From Solen grandis (lineage: Eukaryota; Mollusca; Bivalvia; Adapedonta; Solenidae): a stretch of DNA of 64,000 nucleotides. Below are positions 1 through 11,496 of this stretch, in pieces. How positions within the stretch are numbered: position 1 is the stretch's first letter; every line of letters starts with the position of its first letter. The notes below the pieces were generated by a model, which saw nothing but the letters and a program-made list of their open reading frames with translations, made no database searches and had not been told where the DNA came from. The stretch covers positions 16,388,117-16,452,116 of the forward strand of contig CM037795.1 in the NCBI GenBank assembly GCA_021229015.1. Reading direction: 5' to 3'. The translations under genes and the position numbers were made by a program.

Positions 1-604
1 TGATTAAATATGAAATTATTTTGGCTTGCACAGCCCATTGAAGCTTAATTCAAAAGTGGCTCATTCACAGTTGGTCATTGACTAAGAATTTGATTTTTAA
101 CTGTATATATGTGTTTTACTTCTATCAATACCCATCTAGAGATGCAATGTCACCCATCGCAATCATCCATGATTGTAAAAAAGAAGGTGGTTTCCCAATC
201 ACAGGCAATACCATTAGACTGATAAAACCTATATTTAGATTCATTCACTTTTATACTGCATGCGCTTACTTCATAGGATGAACTTTGGAAATTGCCACCC
301 TGAACTGGTGAGGACGCCATGTTGCATCCTTTAGGGATATTGTGTTCTAATTTAACTGATTTTGTTGAAGTTGCATTTATGAAAATAGCATTTTCCTGTG
401 TTATGTTACCTACATACTTTGAGTTTATTTGTCAGGAAACAAAGACTTCACCAGCATTAACATGGAAGAATAGAATTTTTTTTTTTAATTTCTACTGATC
501 ATCTGTGAACGGGCTGCTTTAATGACTGGATTTCAAGGAAAAACTTTGGAGTTTGTAAAAAGAAGCTAAATTCAAAGCAGAAAAGAAACACCTACAGTAT
601 AAAA

Positions 605-880
605 TCCTTTACTTCATATAGACTCATTTTGACCCATTGGCAAACAGAGCAGACCCAGATCAGATGGCCCCTATACTACTTTATAAGCTGTCTGATCAAG
701 GTTTCCTCTCTCTGTTTGTTCAAGCAAAATACTCAGTTTGCTCAAACAAAATTGTAGCTGAGATTCTACACAGTCTGCTTGGCATAAGAAAAATTCTCCG
801 TTTCATATACTTTTTTTAGGTCAGTCATTTGATATTCATCAAGTCATTAAGTTATACATGAATATTCGTGAGGTAAAGGG
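605..880 (-). mobile_element. TTAA-flanked piggyBac-like MITE, diverged copy
   Basis: The copy starts with CCTTTACTTCATATAGACTC and ends with CGTGAGGTAAAGGG followed by TTGA, a decayed TTAA. The interior carries the family's AAACAGAGCAGACC segment. It is inverted relative to the copies at 9363 and 13014. Terminal inverted repeats and interior match the cleaner copy at 10757-10956. No coding capacity. Confidence 0.6.
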
Positions 881-1022
881 TTGAAGGGTTTTTACTGAAC
901 CTTCTAGATGTTTTGCACACAATAATTCTCAGTGAAGAAAAAGATGGCTTAACCTATGGGTTGATATGTGGTGGTCTGATATTCTTGTTTGCTATAACTC
1001 TTCACCTCATATAGACACTGAT

Positions 1023-1327
1023 ACCGTCCTCTTAGGCCAAGTGGTTAGAACGTCTGCCTCGGGAGCCTCTAGCTGCGACATACCACAGTTGTGAAAAATG
1101 GTACTGGTATAGCTCCCTTGCTTAGTGCTCAGCATATAAAGGTAGTTTAGGGACTGATTAGCTTCATGTCAGGATAATGTGGCTGGGTGTGGTATCATGC
1201 CACATGTCTATGCTGTGAAACTGCAGTGTGGTACTGGTAGCACTATATATGTCCCAAGTAAATATTGTCTCCAAATGACTGAAATACTGTTGGTGGGACA
1301 TTAAACCCAATAAACAACAAACAAACA
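1023..1327 (+). mobile_element. tRNA-derived SINE, family S1, near full length
   Basis: The head has a tRNA-like A box (GGCCAAGTGGTTAGAACG). The body contains GTACTGGTATAGCTCCCTTG and GGTATCATGCCACATGTC, and the tail is GACATTAAACCCAATAAAC plus an A/C-rich end. Other copies or fragments in this window lie at 17751-18012, 20150-20390, 20950-21010, 26071-26365, 43305-43545 and 63838-64000. The A-box head fused to an unrelated body with a fixed 3' end is the SINE signature. The B box is degenerate in this copy. Confidence 0.8.
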
Positions 1328-2148
1328 CACTGGGAAACAGAGCAGACCTTGGTCAGACCTGGAAGGACCTGTCTTATCAGGGTCTACTCTGTTTGCTCAT
1401 ACAATATCTACACAGCATGCACAGAAATACACAAAATATATAAAGGAAAATATTATTAAGTATAAGCGGCTAGACTGATGTAAGGAAGTTATCCTGGAAA
1501 TTATATCCTGGAAAATTATGTTACAACTTCAAGTGGTTTTGACTTTCTAAGGGCATGTTTTCAAGTGTTTAATCTGCTTAGATTCAGACTTTTGATTGGA
1601 TCAATAAAGGAAGTTAACATTTTGAGAGTCCTGAATTTATTTCCTTGCCAATAATGGTTTGATAACTGTTTATTTTCTGTTTATTTACTGTTTATTTTTA
1701 GTACATCAAGGGCTGGCGCAGAACTGCTCTAAATACACTTAGAAATAGGAAAATGGTTAGCTCTCGGTTGCTGTTAGTGTATAATTATATTCAACACATG
1801 CTGGGGCTAGGAAACAAGCCTGTGCCCGTCATTTTGCAAGTCTTATTGCAGGTCCCATATAGAATGAAAACACATGCTGCCAACATGACATTAGTTATTA
1901 ATGAGGTTGCAACAGCAGAGTGGTAGCAGATTTTCCAGCTTTGATTTCCATTCATAATTAATCTTGTATTCTCACTTCCACTTTTATTTTAATTTCTAAC
2001 TTTGTGAAAAACTTTGTTAGCATGAAAATTATTGTTGATTTGATAGTGGCCATAATCTGTAATTTTAAACATTAAAATTATGGTAATTTTATGAGTGATT
2101 ATCTGAGCATCATGCATTGGTTGAGTTGTATTCTAATTCTCCCTGCAG

Positions 2149-2173
2149 AGAAAGGATAAACTCAAGCAGGAAG
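2149..2173 (+). CDS. Putative 25-nt internal exon of a tail-anchored protein gene
   Basis: The segment is bounded by a strong acceptor (TTCTAATTCTCCCTGCAG) and a donor (GAAG|GTACAA). It reads R-K-D-K-L-K-Q-E and leaves one spare base. That base joins the first two bases of the exon at 2990 to make GAT (Asp), so the phases fit exactly. The charged sequence is compatible with the acidic and basic linker encoded downstream. No upstream exon was identified, so this exon rests on splice signals and phase alone. Confidence 0.5.
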
Positions 2174-2989
2174 GTACAATCTCATCAATATGGCAATTGC
2201 TAGGACCTACATTTTTATTCTTTTTATTAATGTCTCTATACCTGTAACAAGGAGTGTGCTTGTTGGTCCTCTATCAGTCAGTTAGTTGACCTGGTCTGAT
2301 TAAGAACTTGTGAACAGATTACATGTTTATCTTAATAAAATGAAGATCAAGTTTGATTTTTTCATCATAGGCTCAACAGATTTAAAAAAGTTTTATATTA
2401 ATACGATGAAGGTCAAGTTCGACTTAGGGCAAAATCCATAAGTTTATGGCCCCCTTTTGACTTAGTATTTACCAAAAATACCTTGTCCTATCAATGACTC
2501 ATCATAGGCTCAACATATTTAAATAAGTTCTGCTACATGTTTATCTCAATAAAATGAAAGTCAAATTTACTTTAGACAAAATATTAATTTTTTGACACAA
2601 TTATGGCCCTTCTTCACTGAATATTTGCAAAGAAAATTACCTTTTTTGATCGATAAAACTTCATACTCTGTCAAAAGTGTTTATGAGTGTATTATTATTG
2701 ATCCATGAGTCATGAGTAAATTCTTCGTAATTTTGAATTTGACTCAGGAGAAGATCATCTTTTTTATAAAGAGTTTGTTGTGGAACAGTTCTAAGTACAT
2801 AATACATATAGAAATAACAGATAGAACAGCTTTGGAGTCAGCCTTTAACTTATTTCACTTAATTACTCAATTTTAACTAGTGGTAAGTTACTTACTTTGT
2901 CATGATTATAGATAAATAATACTTGCAGTGGAAAGTAAAGTAATTGATCCTAACAGTACATAAACGTATCCTACCTGTTATATTTCCAG
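2174..2989. other. Presumed intron
   Basis: AT-rich sequence between the two proposed exons. It contains two diverged copies of a roughly 170-bp unit near 2330-2440 and 2500-2620 (ATCTTAATAAAATGAAGATCA versus ATCTCAATAAAATGAAAGTCA), similar in style to the tandem cores of the repeat families further along. No coding signal seen. Confidence 0.4.
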
Positions 2990-3216
2990 ATGTACCATTG
3001 TTACCTCCCCTTCCCGGAAGTGACACTGCTCAAGATGAGGAAGAGGAAGAGGAGGATGAAAACATCAGCGATTCCAAACTGAAGGCATCACGGCGACCTT
3101 CAGGACCGAAAGTGAAAGACCCATATTCTACAGACGATACCAGCACCATGCTACTTCCTGTGTTTGTAGCGGTTGGAGCATTTATTCCACTGCTTTTTTG
3201 TCTGTGCAAGCTGTAA
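2990..3216 (+). CDS. Last exon of a C-terminally membrane-anchored protein
   Basis: The acceptor is TGTTATATTTCCAG and the exon runs to a TAA stop. The ATG at 2944 belongs to the preceding intron, so I do not use it as a start. The encoded C-terminus has a proline-rich VPLLPPLPG segment, an acidic run (about eleven Asp/Glu in DEEEEEEDE and flanks), a basic linker (KASRRPSGPKVK) and then about 21 hydrophobic residues (MLLPVFVAVGAFIPLLFCLC) ending KL-stop. A charged cytosolic linker, one terminal membrane segment and only two following residues is the tail-anchored arrangement, expected to face the cytosol from the ER or another organelle membrane. I do not recognise the family. Codon use and compositional order look genuinely coding. 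Confidence 0.65.
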
Positions 3217-3653
3217 CTGTGAAACTTTAATTTATACGCACATGAAGGATGAATGGGAGGGTCTCAGGAATTTATCAAAAAATCAGCTAGCCTCGAGCCC
3301 CTTTTTTGGAGGAAGCCTATAGTACAACGCAATGTCCGTTTTTAGACTTGATAACTTTATCGTCTCATTGGGATTGTTCACTAGTCTACATTATGCATTT
3401 TCTTCTGTATGCTCGAACCAGACCACTGTGCCGTGATGTTAATTTTGAGTCTGCAGTTTTAGTTCATTTACATATGGAAAATGTTTCATTCCATGATGTC
3501 ATAATGCCAGTTTCTATCAACTTATTCACAACGTGCTGTGAAGCAATTGTGTAGTTTTATGTGTCCCAAACAGATTTGCTATTTTGATAAAAAAACAAAG
3601 TTTCAGTCATGTGTTATATTTTGCTTGTAGGCTTGTTGCCATCACTTTTTTTT
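3217..3653 (+). other. Probable 3' UTR of the tail-anchored protein gene
   Basis: This follows the TAA stop. It has no splice or coding signals that I trust; the ORF at 3306-3554 has no protein-like composition. No canonical AATAAA lies just downstream. The first AATAAA past the next repeat is near 4685, so the transcript end is uncertain. Confidence 0.35.
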
Positions 3654-4141
3654 AGCTCACCTGAGCACAACGTGCTCAAGGTGAGCTTTTGTGATTGCTT
3701 TTGGTCCGGCGTCCGTCGTGCGTCATCAACAATTTGGCTTGTTAACACTCTAGAGGCCATATTTTTAGGCCAATCTTCATGAAACTTGGTCAGAATGTTT
3801 GTGTCTATAAAATCTTGGACAAGTTTGAAATTAGGTCATGTGGGGTCAAAAAGTAGGTCACGAGGTCAAATCTTAGTAAAACCTTGTTAACTCTCTAGAG
3901 GCTATATTTTTGGCCCAATCTTCATGAAACTTCGTCAGACTGTTCTTCCTCATAATACTCTAGAGGCCACATTTTTGGCCATATCTTCAAGAAACTTGGT
4001 TGGAATGTCTGTTTCCATAACATCTTGGACAAGTACGATTTTGGGTCATGTGGGGTCAAAAAGTAGGTCCATATGAAAAATCCAACATATGTTGTTCATT
4101 TATAATCAGGTGAGCGATTCAGGGACATCATGGCCCTCTTG
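3654..4141 (+). mobile_element. H1-family Helentron-like non-autonomous element, copy a
   Basis: The head is AGCTCACCTGAGCACAACGT, continuing as a palindrome that folds back on GTGCTCAAGGTGAGCT. GTCCGGCGTCCGTCGTGCGTC follows. The core has about two and a half units of near 150 bp built on CTCTAGAGGCCATATTTTT. The tail is CAGGTGAGCGATTC, then a hairpin with arms around GGGACATCATGGCCCT, then CTTG. The tail CAGGTGAG is the inverted complement of the head CTCACCTG. Assignment to Helentron-associated elements is inferred from architecture. Confidence 0.7.
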
Positions 4142-4352
4142 TTATCATTTATGTTGTAAGTTTTCAATAATCAAATTATTGAGATATTCCTACTGTCATC
4201 TTCACAGGGCTAGTTGTAAGTTATCATAGGCTTCATGTATCAAAAATAGTTTTCTGGTGATCAATTATTGTTACATTTTTAGATATCAGTACAATTACAT
4301 TCATTAAAAAAAAAGTCTGCATATACATTCTTGGTGATAAAAAGAAAGGGAC

Positions 4353-4388
<36 letters not shown>

Positions 4389-5117
4389 AGTGTGTGAACC
4401 GTCAATTTGGCTTAAATAATATTTTTATTCAAACAAACATGTGTAAACTGTCAAAAAACAATCCTGTTTTAAATGTTACCCTGATTAACAGTTCTGTGTT
4501 GGATTATTTACGTAATGATGTAAGAAAAATATTCCTGATGGAACAGAGCTACTTCTAAGCCTTTCATGGCGTAATTATTGATGTATAGATTTGTCACTGT
4601 GTAGTCAATATCTGACATCTGATTATTTCAGTACAGTCAAACCAGTGACATGCATTGAAAATTTGTAGTTATAAACATTTGAGAATAAATTTATTTCAAC
4701 AAATACAAATTTTAAAATAAATTCTTAAAAAAGAGATAACTTGCCAATTCCTTGTGAATAATACCTCCCAAAAATGCTTTACAGAGAGTGACTGAAGTGT
4801 TTAGGTCAATGGCACTTAAAACTAAAGATATGTTGAACAGAGATAGGAAACTCTTGAAAAAGCCAGTGGAAAATATTGATTAGGCATACAGCAGGTCATT
4901 GAATATTGCATACTTTCGAAAAAGTATTGAAAAATCGTAGAGGAAAATATAACCTTATTATAAAATAATCATTCTCTACTGCAAGGAATTATTTTCAGTT
5001 TGATTTATTGAAAAAAAAAAAATGTTTAAATTATGATTTTGATTCAAGCAGAGTAGCAGAAAAACATCACATTTTACATAGTTTTCACCATGCAGATACT
5101 TTTCTATTTTACATTAA
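4142..5117. other. Unrecognised AT-rich sequence with a poly(A) run
   Basis: Contains an uninterrupted A run at about 4354-4386 and an AATAAA near 4685. I see no coding region, repeat family member or RNA gene here. Confidence 0.5.
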
Positions 5118-5324
5118 CCCTTTCCCTCATAGAGGACACCATGAAAAAACCTATGTGAACAACATAAAACCAGATCAGGTTTTATGCTGTTTGCTGCTCC
5201 TCAGTGGTCTGGAAATGAGGATTTTGTAATTAAATTTGGTAAGGTTTAACTGTGGTTTTCTGCAGATCAGGCTTTATGTGGTACCTATTGAGTGCGTCAA
5301 AATGAGTCTATATGAGGGAAAGAG
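5118..5324 (+). mobile_element. TTAA-flanked piggyBac-like MITE
   Basis: TTAA lies at 5114-5117, followed by CCCTTTCCCTCATAGAGGAC. The right end is TATATGAGGGAAAGAG followed by TTAC, a one-base decay of TTAA. The sequence is nearly the same throughout as the copy at 10757-10956, except for a short difference near AACCAGATCAGG. Confidence 0.75.
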
Positions 5325-5754
5325 TTACAGATTTTTATTTCTTTGCTTATATTAGTACACAAGGTATCATTTTGATGGTAATGTTATTTTACAATTTTAG
5401 AAACAATTTACTTTCACATGTCTTCAATAAAAAAGGAGATATTTGAAAATACGACCTTGCAAGAATTGGACAATTTCTTACATGTATGCTTTTTGAAATT
5501 TTGACTAGTTGCAAATCTTTATTTAATAGGTCTTTGCTAAAACAAAATCATTTGGTTTGTAGTTTGACTCAATGCTCTGCAACATTCAAAACCTGCCATT
5601 ATGGCTGCCACTGCTCTATGCTGTTGAACTTTGTGTAATCATCAGAGAATTCATAACCCTAACAAAAATATTATTGTCCTCTATTTTCATCATGTCATAA
5701 TTTCACAGATATAGATTTTATTTATGTATTTCAATGTTTTTCACTATTATATAT

Positions 5755-6198
5755 TTTTTCATGCCCCCACCAAAAATTGAGCGGGGGGGGGGATACAGAA
5801 TTGCTTTTGTCCATACCTATGTACATCCATCCATCCTGAAACTTTGTGACTTGTGTAACTCCAAAAATATTTGTACTACAGACTTAATCCTTAATGGATA
5901 TATTATTCAGGACATATGAAGTTGACAGAGTTACGAGCCTTTGTTTTTTAAAAATTGTTTGTTTTTAAATTAACACTGAACTTGTGCACCTGGGTATTTT
6001 TATTCCCCCCCCCCCACCAACACAAAAGTGAGGCATATGGATTTGTGTTTGTCCGTCCATTCAAAAACCCTAACACAGGTAACTCTGAAGGTATTTGTGC
6101 TACAGACTTTAAACTTCATGGATATATTACACAGGACATGACTTGCACAATGCGACAGGTGGGGGCATCTGTGTCATCTGGACATATTTCTCATTTTT
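5755..6198 (+). repeat. Two diverged copies of a roughly 245-bp repeat
   Basis: The segments at about 5758-5925 and 6003-6190 share a C-rich or G-rich start (CCCCCACCAA), a TTTGTCC stretch and ACTT..A..CTTCATGGATATATTA followed by CAGGACAT. They resemble the short heads of dispersed bivalve repeats. No coding potential. Confidence 0.5.
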
Positions 6199-8615
6199 AG
6201 CTCACCTGAGCACAAAGTGCTCAAGGTGAGCTTTTGTGATCGCCCGTTGTCCGTCGTCCATCGTCCATGCGTCAGTGCGTCCGTGCGTGCGTCCGTCGTC
6301 AACTTTTCGTTCAAACGACTTCTCCTCCTAAACCACTGGATGGATTTTGACCAAACTTCACAGGAATCATCCTTATCATGACCTCTATCAAAGTTGTTCA
6401 AATTATTTTGATTGGATGAATAAGTAGGTCACAGGAGCTAAAAATAGATTTTTAAAATGCAATCTTAGAAAATCTTCTCCTGCAAAACTGTAAGGCCTAG
6501 AGCTTTAATAATTGGTATGTAGAATTGTCTTATGAACATCTACAAAAGTTGTTCAGATCATGACCCTGGGGTCAAAATTGGCCCCGCCCCAGGGGTCATT
6601 TTATTTTTCATAGGTTTATATAGTGAAAAACTTTAAAAATCTTCTTCTATGAAACAATAAGGCCTAGAGCTAAGATATTTGGCATGTAGCATTGTCTAAT
6701 GAATCTCTACAAAAGTTGTTCAACAAATGACCCTGGGGTTAGAATTGGCCCTGCCCTGGGGGTCACTTTATTTACATAGGCTTATATAGGGAAAACTTAG
6801 AAAAATCTTCTTCTCCGAAACCGTATGGCCTAGAGCTAAGATATTTGGCATGAAGCATTGTCTAGTGGATCTCTACCAAGATTGTTCAAATCATGGCCCT
6901 GCGGTCAAAATTGGCCCCGCCCCGGGGGTCACTTTATTTAACATAGGCTTATATAGGGAAAACTTAGAAAAATCTTCTTCTCCGAAACCGTATGGCCTAG
7001 AGCTAAGATATTTGGCATGAAGCATTGTCTAGTGGATCTCTACCAAGATTGTTCAAATCATGACCCTGGGGTCAAAATTGGCCCCGCCCGGGGGTCACTT
7101 TTTTAACATAGGCTAATATGGAAAAATAGAAAAATCTTCTTCTCGGAACCATATGGCCTAGAGCTAAGATATTTGGCATGAAGCATTGTCTAGTGGATCT
7201 CTACCAAGTTTGTTCAAATTATGGCCCTGGGGTCAAAATTGGCCCCGCCCTGGGGGTCACTTTCTTTAACATAGGCTAATATTGGAACAAATCAAGAAAA
7301 ATCTTCTTCTCCGAAACCGTATGGCCTAGAGCTAAGATATTTGGCATGAAGCATTGTCTAGTGGATCTCTACCAAGATTGTTCAAATCATGGCCCTGGGG
7401 TCAAAATTGGCCCCGCCCCGGGGGTCACTTTATTTAACATAGGCTTATATAGGGAAAACTTAGAAAAATCTTCTTCTCCGAAACCGTATGGCCTAGAGCT
7501 AAGATATTTGGCATGAAGCATTGTCTAGTGGATCTCTACCAAGATTGTTCAAATCATGGCCCTGGGGTCAAAATTGGCCCCGCCCCGGGGGTCACTTTAT
7601 TTAACATAGGCTTATATAGATGAATTTAGAAAAATCTTCTTCTCCGAACCGTATGGCCTAGAGCTAAGATATTTGGCATGAAGCATTGTCTAGTGGATCT
7701 CTACCAAGATTGTTCAAATCATGGCCCTGGGGTCAAAATTGGCCCCGCCCTTGGGGTCACTTTCTTTAACATAGGCTAATATTGGAACAAATCAAGAACA
7801 ATCTTCTTCTATGAAACAATAAGGCCTAGAGCTAAGATATTTGGCATGTAGCATTGTCTAATGAATCTCTACAAAAGTTGTTCAAATAATGACCCTGGGG
7901 TTAGAATTGGCCCTGCCCTGGGGGTCACTTTATTTACATAGGCTTATATAGGGAAAACTTAGAAAAATCTTCTTCTCCGAAACCATATGGCGTAGAGCTA
8001 AGATATTTGGCATGTAGCATTGTCTAGTGGATCTCTACCAAGATTGTTCAAATCATGGCCCTTGGGTCAAAATTGGCCCCGCCCCGGGGGTCACTTTATT
8101 TAACATAGGCTTATATAGGGAAAACTTAGAAAAATCTTCTTCTCCGAAACCGTATGGCCTAGAGCTAAGATATTTGGCATGAAGCATTGTCTAGTGGATC
8201 TCTACCAAGATTGTTCAAATCATGACCCTGGGGTCAAAATTGGCCCCGCCCTGGGGGTCACTTTCTTTAACATAGGCTAATATTGGAACAAATCAAGAAA
8301 AATCTTCTTCTCTGGAACCATATGGCCTAGAGCTTAGATATTTGGCATGTAGCATTGTCTAGTGGATCTCTACCAAGTTTGTTCAAATTATGGCCCTGGG
8401 GTCAAAATTGGCCCCGCCCTGGGGGTCACTTTCTTTAACATAGGCTAATATTGGAACAAATCAAGAAAAATCTTCTTCTCCGAAACCGTATGGCCTAGAG
8501 CTTTGATATTTGGCATGCAGCATTGTTACCTTGATCTTTAACCTATCTTTTGTAACTTTATGGTGGGACATTTTATCTTTACTCAGGTGAGCGGATTAGA
8601 GCCCTCGGGCTCTTG
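6199..8615 (+). mobile_element. H1-family Helentron-like element, copy b, with 13-unit tandem core
   Basis: The head AGCTCACCTGAGCACAAAGT pairs with GTGCTCAAGGTGAGCT, and a GTCCGTCGTCCATCGTCC-type stretch follows. The tail is CTCAGGTGAGCGG, the hairpin GAGCCCTCGGGCTC and TTGTT. Head CTCACCTGAG and tail CTCAGGTGAG are perfect inverted complements. At 2.4 kb it is the longest uninterrupted copy here, owing to its expanded core. No ORF of significance, so it is non-autonomous. Confidence 0.75.
6470..8530 (+). repeat. Tandem array of about 13 units, 153-169 bp each, inside H1b
   Basis: Each unit carries AATCTTCTTCTCCGAAACC, GGCCTAGAGCTAAGATATTT, GGCATGAAGCATTGTCTAGT and GGTCAAAATTGGCCCCGCCC. The marker GATATTTGGCATG recurs near 6685, 6838, 7006, 7163, 7333, 7502, 7668, 7834, 8001, 8168, 8336 and 8505, with a more diverged first unit near 6510. 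Central units are nearly identical, which suggests recent local amplification. Confidence 0.85.
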
Positions 8616-9362
8616 TTATTTTATCATGCTGACAATTCGATTAACAAAGAGTGCATTACTGTTATCTATATTGCTCAATGAAAAACCTGAAACATTCGAT
8701 TAGATAAAAATAAATCCATGTTTGAAATAATTTTTTTTTTAAAATCATGAGATATGTTTAAGTAATTTATCTGAAAATAACTGACAATGGAAGCATCAAG
8801 ACTTATATTCTTTCTCATGTGTATTGATATTCACATTTGATGGTTACGTATTTTAGTCCCACGTTAGGTTTGAATTGTTTCAGATGTGTGTGTGTTTTCT
8901 TTAATTGTGCAATGGTCAACTCTAGCAATATTGGACTTTAAGTTTCCATTTAAATTTTTAATGATTCATTTTTGAAAGAATGTATCATAGGTGTAAGAAT
9001 TTAGTTTATTTTTATTAAGTATAATATAAAATTATTATTATTATAAGCTTAAAGGAATTATTTGTTGAAATATCCTATTAAATTATGTAGTATATATTAA
9101 TAAATGAAGCACTTACATAAAATACTTAACCATTTGTTTTAAATTTCTTTTTTTATTCTCATTTTAATGTCCTAGTTTCTGACCTAATGGCCAGATAAGA
9201 GTGGGAAATAGTTTGTTATAATGTATGAATGATGGTAAATCGTGTTTGAATTGAATAGCTGTATTTAAGTTTGTAGTTAAAATCTTTTACTTGTTTGTAT
9301 ATATATAAAATGTCTATATGAGGGTTGATTTGTGTGTGGAGAAGTCAGATGTGTTTTCTTTA
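8616..9362. other. Unrecognised AT-rich sequence
   Basis: No coding region, RNA gene or repeat family member was recognised. Local A/T runs only. Confidence 0.5.
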
Positions 9363-9603
9363 CCCTTTACCTCATGAATATTCATGTACAAATTTATGAT
9401 TTGATAAACATTAATTTACTGTTAAACATTTACTGGTACATGAACAATAGATTTCTTCGCCTTGCAGATTGTGTAGGAACTGTGCTACAAAATTATATGA
9501 GCAAACAGAGGAGACCCAGGTCAGACAGCATCTAAAGGAGCAGTCTGATCTGGGTTAGCTCTGTTTGCCAGTGAAACAAAACGCGTCCATAGAAGGTAAA
9601 GGG
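9363..9603 (+). mobile_element. TTAA-type MITE, longer diverged copy
   Basis: The left end is TTTA|CCCTTTACCTCATGAATATT and the right end GAAGGTAAAGGG|TCAA. Inverted termini match the family; both flanking TTAA copies are decayed. The interior has ATGAGCAAACAGAGGAGACC, shared with the copy at 13014. Confidence 0.65.
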
Positions 9604-10752
9604 TCAAGGAGACTTGCCCTAATTTTCCGGACAAGGGAACATGACAAAATGGCTGCTGAGGACAAATGGCCACTACATGGAGGTTAAATGTGTAATAAAT
9701 GTCTTACAACAGGTTGGCTTTTAAGTACAAATGACTGTTAATATAAGTTTTACTGTGTTTATTAACCAAAAATATACTATTTTCTGTAGTATGGGGGATT
9801 GTAATTTTGATAGAAACTGTTCTTTTATTGTTTTTATTTTATGTTCAACTGACACATTTGCAGAAAACGAGAAAAAGAGGGAAGGAAAAAAAAAAAAAAA
9901 AAAATCTGACTTGAACAAACATCCTATGGTCTTCATATGCTTCACACTATCCACAAAGCTAATGCAGAAGATGATACAAAGTTGTACTTTTTGCCATACT
10001 GTCACTGAATAATGGCTGTAAACTACAGAAAATATCGATAATAAATCCGTGATTAATGTATTCTGTGCAATGATCATGTAATGAATGTTACAGTTAGAGT
10101 AACAGCAGCTTAACAAAACAACTTGATGTGTCAGTGTGGTAGCTGTTATATATTATGATTGTATTCAGATGTTAATTAGTGCCATGGAGCATAACTATTA
10201 ATCAGATGTAAATTTATTTCTTCTATGACATTTGAGAAACAAGATTGTAAAAGTTACTAATCCCTCTTATTGATTTCTAGGATGGACAAGTAGTTTATGT
10301 TTTAGATGGCCTTGATTGATTGTTTCTCTGTTCCAAAGTTAAACGTTCTTGATCATTTGGACAATAAACTTGTCACTGAACCAGGATATCTTGAATTATG
10401 AAATATTGTAAAACTGCTTATCCAAATATCCTTTATGGAAAATTTAAAATGAAAGTGACTGAAAATTTACATGAAATGAGTATTTTTCAAATATGATGCT
10501 GTACAAAAGATATTGTGTTTCAACACAGGAGACAGATGTTCAAAACTGGTGTAAGAAATGTAAAATATTTCATCTTTTAATTAATGTTTTTCATGAGAAG
10601 ATATTTCAAAGTTTTCTTGGCATCTTATAAAGAACGTCTAGATAATTTATCATTGCAGTTGTTAACCATGGATGTTGAAGTGTTATGTTCGTCTCCTTAT
10701 TGTAAAGAGGGTGTGGGGGGACTTCTTACACTTACAGGAGACCTATGAAGAC
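9604..10752. other. Unrecognised AT-rich sequence
   Basis: Contains an A run near 9886-9904. Open stretches on both strands at 9721-10116 overlap each other and have no protein-like composition. I see nothing else. Confidence 0.5.
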
Positions 10753-10756
10753 TTAA

Positions 10757-10956
10757 CCCTTTCCCTCATAGAGGAAACCATGAAAAGACCTATGCAAACA
10801 GCATAAAACCAGATCAGCCTGTTTGCTGCTCCTCAGTGGTCTGGAAATGAGGACTTTATAATTAAATTTGGTAAGGTTTAACTGTGGTTTTCAGCAGATC
10901 AGGCTTTATATGGTACCTATTGAGTGCGTCAAAATGAGTCTATATGAGGGAAAGGG
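10757..10956 (+). mobile_element. TTAA-flanked piggyBac-like MITE, reference copy (200 bp)
   Basis: TTAA flanks both ends (10753-10756 and 10957-10960). The terminal inverted repeat is CCCTTTCCCTCATA, perfect over 14 bp at both ends. A TTAA target duplication plus CCC-starting inverted termini is the piggyBac superfamily signature; the element has no transposase, so it would need one in trans. Confidence 0.85.
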
Positions 10957-10960
10957 TTAA

Positions 10961-11329
10961 AGAGATTTGTTGGTTTTCAACTCTTTTTACCTCTGCTTCA
11001 CAGAAGTGAGGGCTATAGGAATCATGTCATGTCCCATCCCATCCTATCCTACTCTTATATTTCATGAAGACAAGGCGAGATAAGGGGATAAATATTACCA
11101 TCAGTGATAATTCTAGGTTCCTGTTAAGAACACTCCAGAATTGTTTCTGATACTTGTTACTGTTATTAACATTGTGTGTGTGTTAATGTGAACATATGCA
11201 AATAACTCATTAATATATAAAGGAAGACTGTTTTGATAGTGTAAGAGCATTAGAACTCATTGTCTGACATCTTTTTAATTTTTAATACAAGGCAAATGTA
11301 TATGAATTTTTATTTCATTTTCTATACTG
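10961..11329. other. Unrecognised sequence
   Basis: No gene or repeat family recognised. A short CATGTCCCATCCCATCC stretch near 11030 resembles one near 20855 (CATGTCACGTCCCGTAC), so a low-copy dispersed repeat is possible. Confidence 0.4.
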
Positions 11330-11496
11330 GTCAGAGACCACATTGCAAAGTTCTTGACCCACCCAAGGTTTCTATATACTGGAGGACTATGCTGTTACGA
11401 CACCATAATGGGTGCAAAATGGAACCAGTTGACTCAAACCTGGGACTCCTTACTTACAGTGCTAGTATTCAATCAACTGAGCTACCCATCCACTAA
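11330..11496 (-). mobile_element. tRNA-like SINE head or fragment, minus strand
   Basis: On the minus strand it reads GGGTAGCTCAGTTGATTGAA (A-box region), then GTCCCAGGTTTGAGTC (B-box region) at about tRNA spacing. The sequence continues past the tRNA-like part and lacks a clean acceptor stem, which argues for a SINE rather than a functional tRNA. Confidence 0.55.

Larger units (their letters stand above)
1..2148. other. Presumed intron or upstream flank with interspersed repeats
   Basis: I see no convincing coding exon in this stretch. It contains a TTAA-type MITE (605-880), a full-length tRNA-derived SINE (1023-1327) and MITE-like scraps near 1005 and 1330-1400. The rest is AT-rich unique-looking sequence. 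Because a small exon follows at 2149, this is probably intronic sequence of the same plus-strand gene, but that is inference. Confidence 0.4.

Noticed and set aside
3306..3554. 82-codon frame downstream of the tail-anchor exon
   Set aside because: It lies in the presumed 3' UTR and lacks protein-like composition or splice support.
9721..10116. 131-codon minus-strand frame
   Set aside because: Homopolymer-driven composition, opposite-strand overlap and no recognisable motif.
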